Shown: positions 1-5,530 of the stretch, in pieces
Layout of the letters: each line of letters begins with the position of its first letter
Numbering within the stretch: the first letter of the stretch is position 1
Assembly: GCA_031374125.1 (NCBI GenBank)
Contig: JANMFM010000201.1
Coordinates: forward strand, 1-9,831
DNA from: JAEYZS01 sp031374125
Lineage (GTDB): Bacteria; Bdellovibrionota; Bdellovibrionia; Bdellovibrionales; JAEYZS01
Length of the DNA stretch: 9,831 bases
Direction of reading: 5' to 3'
Made by a program: the position numbers and the translations under genes
Notes under the pieces: generated by a model
Databases searched by the model: none
What the model saw: only the letters and a program-made list of their open reading frames with translations
Told to the model about the DNA's origin: nothing

Positions 1-1290
1 GTTGTAGGCGATGATGATCAATCCATCTACGGTTGGAGAGGCGCTCAAGTCCAAAATATTTTAGATTTTCCCAAAAAATACAAAGACTGTTTGGTGGTAA
101 GATTAGAAAAAAACTATCGTTCAACGGAACATATTTTAAACCTAGCCAATAATGTGATTTCTAAAAATGATAAGAGACATGGTAAAATTTTAGTTAATCC
201 TAAAAATAAAGATATCTCTGTTGGAGCTCTTCCGGAGGTATTTAAATTTGATTTGGATATGGAAGAAATTGAAGGCGTTGCTAGAGAAATTCAAAGCTTC
301 AAAGAAAAGGGTTATAAAAACAAAGAGATTGCCGTTCTCTTTAGAGCCAACGCACAAGGAGCTTTGTTAGAATCTACGATGAGAGAAAAGCAAATCCCAT
401 ATAAAATTTCTGGTGGCATGAGTTTTCTCGAGAGAAAAGAAGTCAAAGATGTTCATGGGTATATGAAATGTGCTTTTAAGCCGAACGATGTAGACTTTCG
501 TAGAATATTCAATACTCCATCTCGAGGCTTAGGAGAAACTACTTTAGAGAAAATCGTAGAAAACTCTAAAGCTCTCAATTCGACTTTTTATAAATGCGCA
601 ATGAACTGGGCACTGGCAGGAGTGAGTCCTAAAGCCGGTGAAACAATCGATTCTCTTTATAGTTTTTTAGAGTCTTTAAAAAAAGAGATGTTAGCGAATA
701 CAAGTTTCACTCCTGGGCAATTACTTTTGAAGGCCATGGAGCAAGTTGGATACAGGCAGCTTTTAAATGATATTTCTAAAGATCAGTTGATGGGACAAAA
801 GCGCTGGAATTTGGTCGAAGCTTATGCTCGTTGGATGGATCGATTTATTGAAAAAAGAAAACGTGATCTGCCAACTTTTGATGATTTTATTACGAGTTTG
901 GATTTAAGAGATCAAGAGGATGAAGATCGAGAAAAGGATGAAGTTCAGTTGATGACCCTTCATGCGTGCAAGGGGCTAGAGTTTCCTTGTGTGATCTTAA
1001 TAGGCTTAGAAGAAGATATTTTACCTCACAAAAGATTGGGTGGAGATATTTCAGAGGAGCGAAGACTTTTTTATGTAGGGATTACTCGGGCTCAACAGCA
1101 CCTTATTATGACCTACTCTCAAAAACGCCAAATCAATGGGAAGTGGGTTTATAGAATTCCTTCAAGGTTCCTCGAAGAGGCAAATCCCAAGTACTATCAA
1201 CGATTCAACACTGGACATCGCCCTCTGGCGGTCGATCAAAGAAAGAAAATGCTCTCGGATTTGATGAAGCAGCTCGATAGAAATAAGTAG
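1..1290 (+). CDS. rep: Rep-like ATP-dependent DNA helicase (UvrD/Rep superfamily 1), 5' end cut by window
   Basis: This is the C-terminal 429 residues of an SF1A 3'-to-5' DNA helicase; the reading frame is open from base 1, so the start lies outside the window. Visible motifs are III (VVGDDDQSIYGWRGA, residues 1-15), IV (VRLEKNYRS, 33-41), V (VQLMTLHACKGLEFP, 315-329) and VI (EERRLFYVGITRAQ, 352-365). The Walker A and DEAD-like boxes would be upstream. The segments IPYKISGGMSFLERKEVKD and PSRFLEE, and the short Lys-rich tail, resemble E. coli Rep more than UvrD, so I call it Rep-like; PcrA/UvrD is the alternative. Family members are about 650-740 residues, so roughly 220-300 are missing. Motif V has Cys (HACKGLEF) where Ser is usual. 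The known role is unwinding DNA and clearing proteins from replication forks. A weak terminator follows the stop. Confidence 0.9.
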   Translation, partial: VVGDDDQSIYGWRGAQVQNILDFPKKYKDCLVVRLEKNYRSTEHILNLANNVISKNDKRHGKILVNPKNKDISVGALPEVFKFDLDMEEIEGVAREIQSFKEKGYKNKEIAVLFRANAQGALLESTMREKQIPYKISGGMSFLERKEVKDVHGYMKCAFKPNDVDFRRIFNTPSRGLGETTLEKIVENSKALNSTFYKCAMNWALAGVSPKAGETIDSLYSFLESLKKEMLANTSFTPGQLLLKAMEQVGYRQLLNDISKDQLMGQKRWNLVEAYARWMDRFIEKRKRDLPTFDDFITSLDLRDQEDEDREKDEVQLMTLHACKGLEFPCVILIGLEEDILPHKRLGGDISEERRLFYVGITRAQQHLIMTYSQKRQINGKWVYRIPSRFLEEANPKYYQRFNTGHRPLAVDQRKKMLSDLMKQLDRNK

Positions 1291-1317
1291 CCCGATGCCT
1301 TGGTTGCTATGATAATA

Positions 1318-1339
1318 GCCATATATATGGCGTTTTTTT
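1318..1339 (+). terminator. Weak Rho-independent terminator after the rep-like gene
   Basis: The palindrome GCCATATATATGGC (1318-1331) can fold as a 5-bp stem with an ATAT loop. It is followed by one G and seven T (1333-1339). The stem is short and AT-rich. An overlapping alternative hairpin, GCTAT-GATA-ATAGC (1306-1319), would compete with it, so efficiency is doubtful. Confidence 0.5.
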
Positions 1340-1424
1340 CATACGAACTAATTTCATAAGACACCATTGTAAGAGTTTTGTTTTTGCAATTTGGGTTCGC
1401 CATTTTAAAAACAGTACTCTATCT

Positions 1425-1538
1425 TTGAAACTCGTGGGGAATTTAGTAATTGGGATTTTTAAGGGGATACTTGTATTACTGGCGCTGGGTGGAGTTTTAA
1501 TATACTCAGCTCACGCCGGTAATACGTCATTTCTATAA
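1425..1538 (+). CDS. Doubtful micro-ORF, one membrane segment (37 codons)
   Basis: In the 286-bp gap between the helicase and bolA there is a frame that reads from TTG 1425 (or GTG 1434) to a TAA at 1536-1538. It encodes a short basic start (MKLVGN), then about 20 hydrophobic residues (ILVLLALGGVLIY), then SAHAGNTSFL. This looks like a single-pass membrane peptide or a signal peptide with an AHA-like cleavage site. Against it: no ATG, no Shine-Dalgarno sequence before either start, and only 37 codons. It could be chance, or the remnant of a decayed gene. Function unknown. The rest of the gap (1340-1424) shows no feature I can support. Confidence 0.2.
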   Translation: MKLVGNLVIGIFKGILVLLALGGVLIYSAHAGNTSFL

Positions 1539-1539
1539 A

Positions 1540-1572
1540 TTGATTTTTATTTAGGCTTCTGTTACATAATAT
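1540..1572 (+). promoter_or_regulatory. Putative bolA promoter, adjacent to the start codon
   Basis: A -35-like TTGATT (1540-1545) and a -10-like CATAAT (1565-1570, or TAATAT 1567-1572) lie directly before the bolA ATG at 1577. The spacer for the CATAAT reading is 19 bp, longer than ideal. If used, transcription would begin at or within a few bases of the ATG, giving a leaderless message. No Shine-Dalgarno sequence is present between them. Confidence 0.35.
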
Positions 1573-1576
1573 ATCT

Positions 1577-1897
1577 ATGGTGATTCAAGAAAAAATCCAA
1601 AATAAAATTCAGGACAAAATTCATTCACTAAAACCATCTTTTTTTGAGCTTATCAATGAAAGTCATAATCATTCAGTTCCCCAAAATTCAGAAACACATT
1701 TTAAACTTCTTCTTGTGAGTGTTCTTTTTGTGGGTTTGAATAGGGTTCAAAGGCAAAGAAAAATTTATGATTTGCTTGCGGATGAGCTTAAAAACGGAAT
1801 ACATGCACTGACGATGAGACTTTTGACTCCAGAAGAGTATGCCAAAGAACAAGCTACTTTCGAATCTCCAAACTGTCATGGTGGTAGTAAAAAATAA
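1577..1897 (+). CDS. bolA: BolA family protein
   Basis: A 106-residue cytosolic protein that matches the BolA fold over its full length and matches E. coli BolA at both ends. Visible blocks are ESHNHSVP (28-35), SETHFKLLLVS (38-48), RVQRQRKIY (56-64), GIHALTMRLLTPEEYAK (74-90) and a tail SPNCHGG (97-103) like E. coli SPPCRGA. BolA proteins partner with monothiol glutaredoxins in Fe-S handling, and E. coli BolA also binds DNA and affects cell shape under stress. The conserved C-terminal His of the family is kept (H76 in IHAL), but the usual His of the RHR motif is Gln here (Q60). The start at 1577 is supported by the N-terminal match (MVIQEKI against MMIREQI), yet it has no Shine-Dalgarno sequence. 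The protease gene follows after 33 bp and may be co-transcribed. Confidence 0.92.
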   Translation: MVIQEKIQNKIQDKIHSLKPSFFELINESHNHSVPQNSETHFKLLLVSVLFVGLNRVQRQRKIYDLLADELKNGIHALTMRLLTPEEYAKEQATFESPNCHGGSKK

Positions 1898-1930
1898 TTA
1901 AAATAAGATTAAAAATCAAAAGGGATATTC

Positions 1931-2832
1931 ATGTTTAAAAAATTATTACTTTATTTATTGCGGGCAATGTTTTTGCTTTGGTTTTTGAAAAAGACAAACG
2001 CCTTGATTTTTATGAAATTCAGAATCCTTCCATTCAAGAATTGGCCAAATCAGTTTTTACGTTTATTCCTAAAGCAAATCTCACGAAACGCAGTGATGGT
2101 CAGTTTGAGTTTTCAAATAGAACTGCGCTAAAGGATGCAGTTGGTCTTTGTCCCGGAGAGCCTTTTGCTGAGCAGTTTTCAGTCGGAACTCGTTGTTCAG
2201 GGTTTCTTATTGAATCGGGTTTGGGCGTAACAGCTGGTCATTGCGTTAGTCCCGTTGCTTTAAAAAACTTTTGTGAAAATTACTACATTATATTTGATCA
2301 CAGAATGACTTCTCAGAACCAAACTCAAATCATTTTGAGTGAAAATTCAGTTCACGAGTGCAGTGAAATTACCAAATTGGTATTCGATCCGAATAGCTCT
2401 TCGGACGATTATGCAGTTTTAAAATTTTCAAAATTAGTTAAAGATAGAAAACCGTTGAAATACAGAAAGTCTGGGAAAATTGCGGATTCAGAAAAAATAT
2501 TTATGCTTGGTTTTCCTCGAGGACTTCCTCAAAAAATTTCTCCCGACAGAAATGTCTTGGGAAATGGCGATCCTTCTTTTTTCTCTACAAATCTAGACTG
2601 CTTTCATGGAAATTCTGGTAGTCCTGTCTTCAATGCGAAAACCTTGGATGTTGAAGGTGTTTTTGTGAGAGGGCAAGGAGACATTCCTAATAACAATAGT
2701 ACTGATCCACGAATAATTGGTGATTTTACTTTCGATGAGGCGCGAAAATGCCATCGTACCTTGGTTTGTAAAAAGTCTGAAGGATGTACAGCCACTATGG
2801 ATGCGAATAGAATAACTCGTGTTAAATTTTAA
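1931..2832 (+). CDS. Secreted trypsin/V8-like serine protease, split by a -1 frameshift at an A6 run
   Basis: The protease domain is complete in the frame ending at 2832. Counting from TTG 1978 as residue 1, the catalytic triad is H88 in VTAGHC, D144 in DDYAVLKF and S213 in GNSGSP, so this is a chymotrypsin-fold (S1) peptidase, probably exported. That frame has no good start: going upstream it meets a stop at 1936-1938. The only good start is ATG 1931 with AGGG 6 nt before it. It reads MFKKLLLYLL and then stays in the wrong frame for about 66 codons. One extra A in the run 1937-1942 would give MFKKIITLFIAGNVFA followed by the protease, a typical signal peptide with a VFA cleavage site. The gene is therefore a recent frameshift, a slippage or phase-variable gene, or a sequence error. 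Several cysteines suggest disulfides. Direct start at 1978 would lose export. Confidence 0.85.
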
Positions 2833-2882
2833 ATTTATTTTAAAAACAAACCGAATCTAATTGCTAGGACTTGAGCTTTTGA

Positions 2883-2909
2883 AGCCAACCATGGCTACGT
2901 TTTGTCTTT
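2883..2909 (+). terminator. Weak terminator-like hairpin after the protease gene
   Basis: A short stem AGCCA-ACCA-TGGCT (2883-2896) is followed by ACG and a broken T-rich stretch (TTTTGTCTTT). It lies in the 96-bp convergent gap between the protease and hemH. The stem is only 5 bp and the T tract is interrupted. Nothing stronger is visible for either gene here. Confidence 0.3.
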
Positions 2910-2928
2910 GTGGGTTTAATAGATGTCA

Positions 2929-3936
2929 TTACAATTCACCCAAGGATTCTACCCATGAGTCCGATTCATTCACACAGGGAATATAATAAAATTTCTCACC
3001 GCCGGCTTGTAAAAACCGTTCTCTTTCTCCAACTTTGATTTCCTCTAGAGTCTCTAGGCAATCAGAGACAAAAGATGGACAGACGACGGCCAATTTTTTT
3101 ATTCCGTTTTTGGGCATATTCTCTATAATTTGATCTGTAAAAGGTTCGATCCAACCTCTTGTTAAGCGAGACTGAAAACCCACGGACCATTTGTCTTTAG
3201 AAAGATTTAAGCCTTGAGCCAGTAGCCTTGCGGTTTCATAACACTGAGCTCGATAGCAGTATCTGTTTTTTTCAGAGATAAATTCACAGCAAGAAGCCTC
3301 AAATTTACAAACTTTAGACTCTACCTTCTCTCCCAGATGACTTTTGGGAAGACCGTGAAAACTAATTAATAAATGATCGTAATCTGTATGCTTTAAATGC
3401 ATTTTTGTAGTCTCAATCAGGGGATTTATAAATTTCTTGTCGTTAAAGAAATCTTTCACAAAACTAAAGTTAAAGAATTGGTTGAAGTCTTTTTTATTAA
3501 GATCCTTGAGCTTTGCTTCAACAGTTCCTGAAGAGGACATCGCATACTGGGGGTAAAGAGGAATAACTCGTACGTCACGGATATTTTTAGAGCGAAAGAC
3601 ATCTAGAGCTTGGGTGAAGGAGGGATCGCCATATCTCATAGCAACTTCCACGTGCATATCTGAATCTTTATCGTAAAAATGCTTTTGAAGTTTATTTTTG
3701 AGTTTTATGCTCTCGACAATGAGTGGCGAGCCTTCATTTGTCCAAATTTTTAGATAATTTTTTAGAGTCTTTTTTGGTCTGAAGGGAATAATAATTCCAT
3801 AGACAAGCATAGCTCTAAGTGGCGAAGGCATTTGCAAAACATACGGATCCATCAAAAATTCACTAAGGTATTTTCTAATAGCAGGAATGGTGGGTTCTTT
3901 AGGGCTGCCTAAGTTAACGAGTAAAATGCCACTCAT
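2929..3936 (-). CDS. hemH: Ferrochelatase with an internal cysteine cluster
   Basis: A 335-residue enzyme that inserts Fe2+ into protoporphyrin IX, the last step of haem synthesis. Family marks in order are GILLVNLGSP (3-12), WTNEGSPL (65-72), RYGDPS (101-106), PLYPQYA (126-132), the catalytic His194 in SFHGLP, YRAQCYETA (228-236), VGFQSRLTRGWIEP (252-265) and CPSFVSDCLETLEE (286-299), where E295 matches the active-site Glu. Cysteines C210, C216, C217, C227 and C232 cluster within 23 residues just after the active-site loop. This resembles the class of bacterial ferrochelatases, known from Myxococcus, that hold a [2Fe-2S] cluster in an internal segment; the cluster here is inferred. The start has GAGG 5 nt upstream. 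The gene lies 11 bp after the stop of the 84-residue gene, so they probably form one transcript. Confidence 0.95.
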   Translation of the reverse strand: MSGILLVNLGSPKEPTIPAIRKYLSEFLMDPYVLQMPSPLRAMLVYGIIIPFRPKKTLKNYLKIWTNEGSPLIVESIKLKNKLQKHFYDKDSDMHVEVAMRYGDPSFTQALDVFRSKNIRDVRVIPLYPQYAMSSSGTVEAKLKDLNKKDFNQFFNFSFVKDFFNDKKFINPLIETTKMHLKHTDYDHLLISFHGLPKSHLGEKVESKVCKFEASCCEFISEKNRYCYRAQCYETARLLAQGLNLSKDKWSVGFQSRLTRGWIEPFTDQIIENMPKNGIKKLAVVCPSFVSDCLETLEEIKVGERERFLQAGGEKFYYIPCVNESDSWVESLGEL

Positions 3937-3947
3937 GGAAACCTCGA

Positions 3948-4202
3948 TTATTCAGAGAGTTCTTCAATTTGATCTTTGAGTTGATTGAGTATCACCCGAG
4001 CCTTTTTCTGAAGTTCTTTTTCGAGAACCTCTCTATCATGCTCAAGCCTAGACTCTTCACTGGAGATCTCTGGTTGACCGTCTGGGGAAATCTTTTCCCA
4101 CTCTGACAAAGTGCCCTCGAGTTGTATAAGAGTGTCCTTCAAATTAGAAGGAATCTGGATGTGCTTGGCAGGATTGCTCTTAACGTTGTTTTGACGACTC
4201 AT
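3948..4202 (-). CDS. Small charged protein of unknown function, upstream of hemH
   Basis: I do not recognise this 84-residue protein. It is hydrophilic, with no signal peptide, membrane segment or cysteine. The first third is basic (SRQNNVKSNPAKH). The last third (about 50-84, RLEHDREVLEKELQKKARV onward) is rich in alternating Glu, Lys and Leu, suggesting a single long helix or coiled coil. The spacing to hemH (11 bp) argues for co-transcription, but nothing in the sequence ties it to haem. The ATG at 4202 has no clear Shine-Dalgarno sequence and an AT-rich TTAATAT directly before it. The gene is divergent from the J-domain gene and shares a 95-bp control region with it. The uninterrupted frame and tight operon spacing make it a likely real gene. 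Confidence 0.7.
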   Translation of the reverse strand: MSRQNNVKSNPAKHIQIPSNLKDTLIQLEGTLSEWEKISPDGQPEISSEESRLEHDREVLEKELQKKARVILNQLKDQIEELSE

Positions 4203-4222
4203 ATATTAAGCTTGAGATATTT

Positions 4223-4273
4223 TGGTAATGAATACAAGTAAAATCATTTCTTGAAATCCTAGCCTCATTACCA
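4223..4273. promoter_or_regulatory. 9-bp inverted repeat in the divergent control region
   Basis: TGGTAATGA (4223-4231) and its exact reverse complement TCATTACCA (4265-4273) lie in the 95-bp region between the 84-residue gene and the J-domain gene. The arm centres are 42 bp apart, close to four helical turns. Two half-sites for a regulator of both genes is one reading; chance is another. I could not place convincing -35/-10 pairs for either gene here. Confidence 0.35.
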
Positions 4274-4286
4274 GAGGAGAAACTCC
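4274..4286 (+). repeat. GAGG-A-rich-CTCC element, copy 1 (before the J-domain gene)
   Basis: GAGGAGAAACTCC can form a 4-bp hairpin (GGAG-AAA-CTCC). It contains the best Shine-Dalgarno-like sequence (AGAGGAG, 4273-4279) for the ATG at 4298, but 18 nt away. A second purine run, AAGAGG (4291-4296), is only 1 nt from the ATG. Similar elements occur at 4867-4880 and 4899-4911. Confidence 0.4.
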
Positions 4287-4297
4287 GAAAAAGAGGT

Positions 4298-4834
4298 ATG
4301 AGTTCGTTCAGTAAAATTCTTCAAGAAAAGCTTAAAAAAGAGGATCTCCACAGAAGTGAAATCGGTAGAGAAACCGAAGAAGAAACCTTTGCTCGCTCTG
4401 AGAATTCAGGTTTAAGTGTGGAGCTTTTGAGATGGCTGAACTCTTCCCCGGATATATCTCCTGATATACCTAAAGGACAAAAGTATTCCTCCAAAGCGGG
4501 AGAGTCTTCTTATTCTATATATAAGAAGCATCCAAAAGTAATCGCAGCCCGAAGACTTGAGAGGGAGAAAATCGAGTTGAATGAGTTTTTAACTGAGATT
4601 CCCTCGGAAAAAGACAAGGCTGCTGTAAGGTTTTTTTACGCACAGGGCGCAAGATCATTTATGAGTATGAGTGGTATGGATTTAAAGAAAGACTACAAAA
4701 AACTTGCGATGAGACTTCATCCTGATAGGCATTTTAACGAAACTCCCTCTGTGCAGAAGCGGTCACAAGAGGATTTCAGAGTGCTTTCAGAGAGCTACGA
4801 TACCTTGAGAATGCTCTTCTGCCTCACAAAATGA
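4298..4834 (+). CDS. Solo J-domain protein (DnaJ-like, C-terminal J domain)
   Basis: A 178-residue soluble protein. The first 115 residues are charged, low in recognisable motifs and probably partly disordered (Ser/Glu/Lys rich). The C-terminal part is a J domain: helix II DYKKLAMRL (132-140), the HPD motif at 141-143 that contacts Hsp70, and helix III EDFRVLSESYDTLRML (158-173). Helix I is degenerate (about 118-128). There is no Gly/Phe region, zinc finger or substrate-binding domain, so this is not DnaJ itself but a small J protein that may direct DnaK to one client. The start ATG lacks a well-spaced Shine-Dalgarno sequence (18 nt or 1 nt away), and no alternative start lies just upstream. 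It stands alone, flanked on both sides by the GAGG-type elements. Client and role are unknown. Confidence 0.75.
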   Translation: MSSFSKILQEKLKKEDLHRSEIGRETEEETFARSENSGLSVELLRWLNSSPDISPDIPKGQKYSSKAGESSYSIYKKHPKVIAARRLEREKIELNEFLTEIPSEKDKAAVRFFYAQGARSFMSMSGMDLKKDYKKLAMRLHPDRHFNETPSVQKRSQEDFRVLSESYDTLRMLFCLTK

Positions 4835-4857
4835 ATGCAAAATAAGCAATTTTATAC

Positions 4858-4920
4858 TCAATTCTCGAGGGAAAACCTCCATATTTAGTCAATTTCTAGA
4901 GGGGAAATCCCATATTTTTA
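4858..4920 (+). repeat. Two imperfect tandem copies of a 30-32 bp hairpin element
   Basis: Copy A is 4858-4887 and copy B is 4889-4920. Both begin TCAATT, continue with CTCGAGG or CTAGAGG, hold a small hairpin (GAGG-GAAAA-CCTC, 4867-4879; GGG-AAAT-CCC, 4902-4911) and end ATATTTA or ATATTTTTA. The core resembles the element at 4274-4286. The changes keep the inverted symmetry while the sequence differs, which hints at a structured RNA or a protein-binding site. Copy B plus its T-rich tail could also act as a weak terminator for the J-domain gene. Confidence 0.5.
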
Positions 4921-4954
4921 TCTATTCATAGACACACGCTCTAGGGACACCACG

Positions 4955-4974
4955 AAAAAAAAATGATTTTTTTT
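4955..4974. repeat. A9-TGA-T8 tract upstream of the SWIB gene promoter
   Basis: Nine A (4955-4963), TGA, then eight T (4967-4974). The tract ends 10 bp before the -35 of the next promoter. Such tracts bend DNA and, placed just above the -35, can act as an UP element. An AT-only hairpin terminating upstream transcription is the alternative. Confidence 0.4.
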
Positions 4975-4984
4975 GTATTTTTCT

Positions 4985-5013
4985 TTGGACAACAGCTTTT
5001 AAATAGTTATGAT
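4985..5013 (+). promoter_or_regulatory. Sigma-70-like promoter of the SWIB/H1-like gene
   Basis: TTGGAC (4985-4990; TGGACA one base later is a better -35 match) and TATGAT (5008-5013) are 17 or 16 bp apart. Transcription would start near 5020, leaving an approximately 40-nt leader with a strong GGAGG. Of the candidate promoters in the window, this has the best match and placement. Confidence 0.65.
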
Positions 5014-5046
5014 TATCTAGCACGAACTAATAAACCAACCATTTAT

Positions 5047-5051
5047 GGAGG
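5047..5051 (+). promoter_or_regulatory. Strong ribosome binding site of the SWIB/H1-like gene
   Basis: GGAGG with 9 nt to the ATG at 5061. It is the best Shine-Dalgarno match in the window and suggests a highly expressed protein. Confidence 0.85.
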
Positions 5052-5060
5052 AAATCACGA

Positions 5061-5402
5061 ATGGCAAAGAAGAAAGCTACTAAAAAAGCTACAAAGAAAG
5101 TTATGAAAAAAGCAACTAAGAAGGCTGCAGCTCCTAAAAAAGCTAAGACTAAAAGAAAGCCGAATGCCGCTTTCATGAAGCCTTTAACTCCGTCTGCAGC
5201 TCTTGCTGAAGTTATCGGAACTAAAGCTATTCCAAGAACTGAAGTTGTTAAAAAACTTTGGGCTTACATCAAGAAGAACAATCTTCAAGATTCTAAAAAC
5301 AGAAGAAACATCAACGCTGATAGCAAATTAAAGCCTATCTTCGGGAAAAACCAAGTTTCTATGTTTGAAATGACAAAGTTTGTTTCTAAGCACTTGAAAT
5401 AG
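5061..5402 (+). CDS. SWIB-domain protein with histone-H1-like lysine tail
   Basis: A 113-residue, very basic protein in two parts. Residues 1-35 are a low-complexity tail of KKAT/KKA units (MAKKKATKKATKKVMKKATK and on), like histone H1 or bacterial H1-like proteins. Residues about 38-113 form a SWIB/MDM2 domain with the marks LAEVIG (48-53), LWAYIKKNNLQD (66-77), NRRNI (80-84), FGKNQVSMFEMTKF (94-107) and HL (111-112). SWIB domains occur in eukaryotic chromatin remodelling complexes and in small bacterial proteins, notably of chlamydiae. The basic tail suggests DNA binding and a nucleoid role; this is inference. The gene is monocistronic, with a good promoter, a strong GGAGG and a strong terminator, so abundant expression is likely. 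Partners of the SWIB domain in bacteria are poorly known. Confidence 0.88.
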   Translation: MAKKKATKKATKKVMKKATKKAAAPKKAKTKRKPNAAFMKPLTPSAALAEVIGTKAIPRTEVVKKLWAYIKKNNLQDSKNRRNINADSKLKPIFGKNQVSMFEMTKFVSKHLK

Positions 5403-5431
5403 TAGTTTAGAATAACTAATTTTTAGTTGTG

Positions 5432-5463
5432 AAAAACCCGTATAGCAATATACGGGTTTTTTT
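5432..5463 (+). terminator. Strong Rho-independent terminator of the SWIB/H1-like gene
   Basis: An 8-bp perfect stem, CCCGTATA (5437-5444) with TATACGGG (5449-5456), is closed by a GNRA-type GCAA loop and followed by seven T (5457-5463). A run of five A before the stem makes it potentially bidirectional. Confidence 0.95.
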
Positions 5464-5495
5464 ATGTCCAAAAATTACTTAAAATCTGTATTTCA

Positions 5496-5524
5496 TTGAA
5501 TATTCAAAGTCGGTAACATAAAAT
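5496..5524 (+). promoter_or_regulatory. Putative map promoter, giving a leaderless message
   Basis: TTGAAT (5496-5501) and TAAAAT (5519-5524) are separated by 17 bp. Only 6 nt separate the -10 from the ATG at 5531, so transcription would begin at about the A of the ATG. No Shine-Dalgarno sequence is present. Confidence 0.5.
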
Positions 5525-5530
5525 TTCTCA

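Noticed and set aside
966..1154. 62-codon frame inside the helicase gene
   Set aside because: It overlaps motifs V and VI of the helicase in another frame and encodes nothing recognisable; a shadow of the real gene.
4858..4920. CRISPR-like repeat pair
   Set aside because: Only two imperfect adjacent copies with a 1-nt gap and no spacers; symmetry and position fit a regulatory or hairpin element.
5061..5160. Lysine-rich repeats as a tandem DNA repeat
   Set aside because: The periodicity comes from KKAT/KKA codons in a real basic protein tail with good promoter and ribosome binding site; not a separate DNA element.
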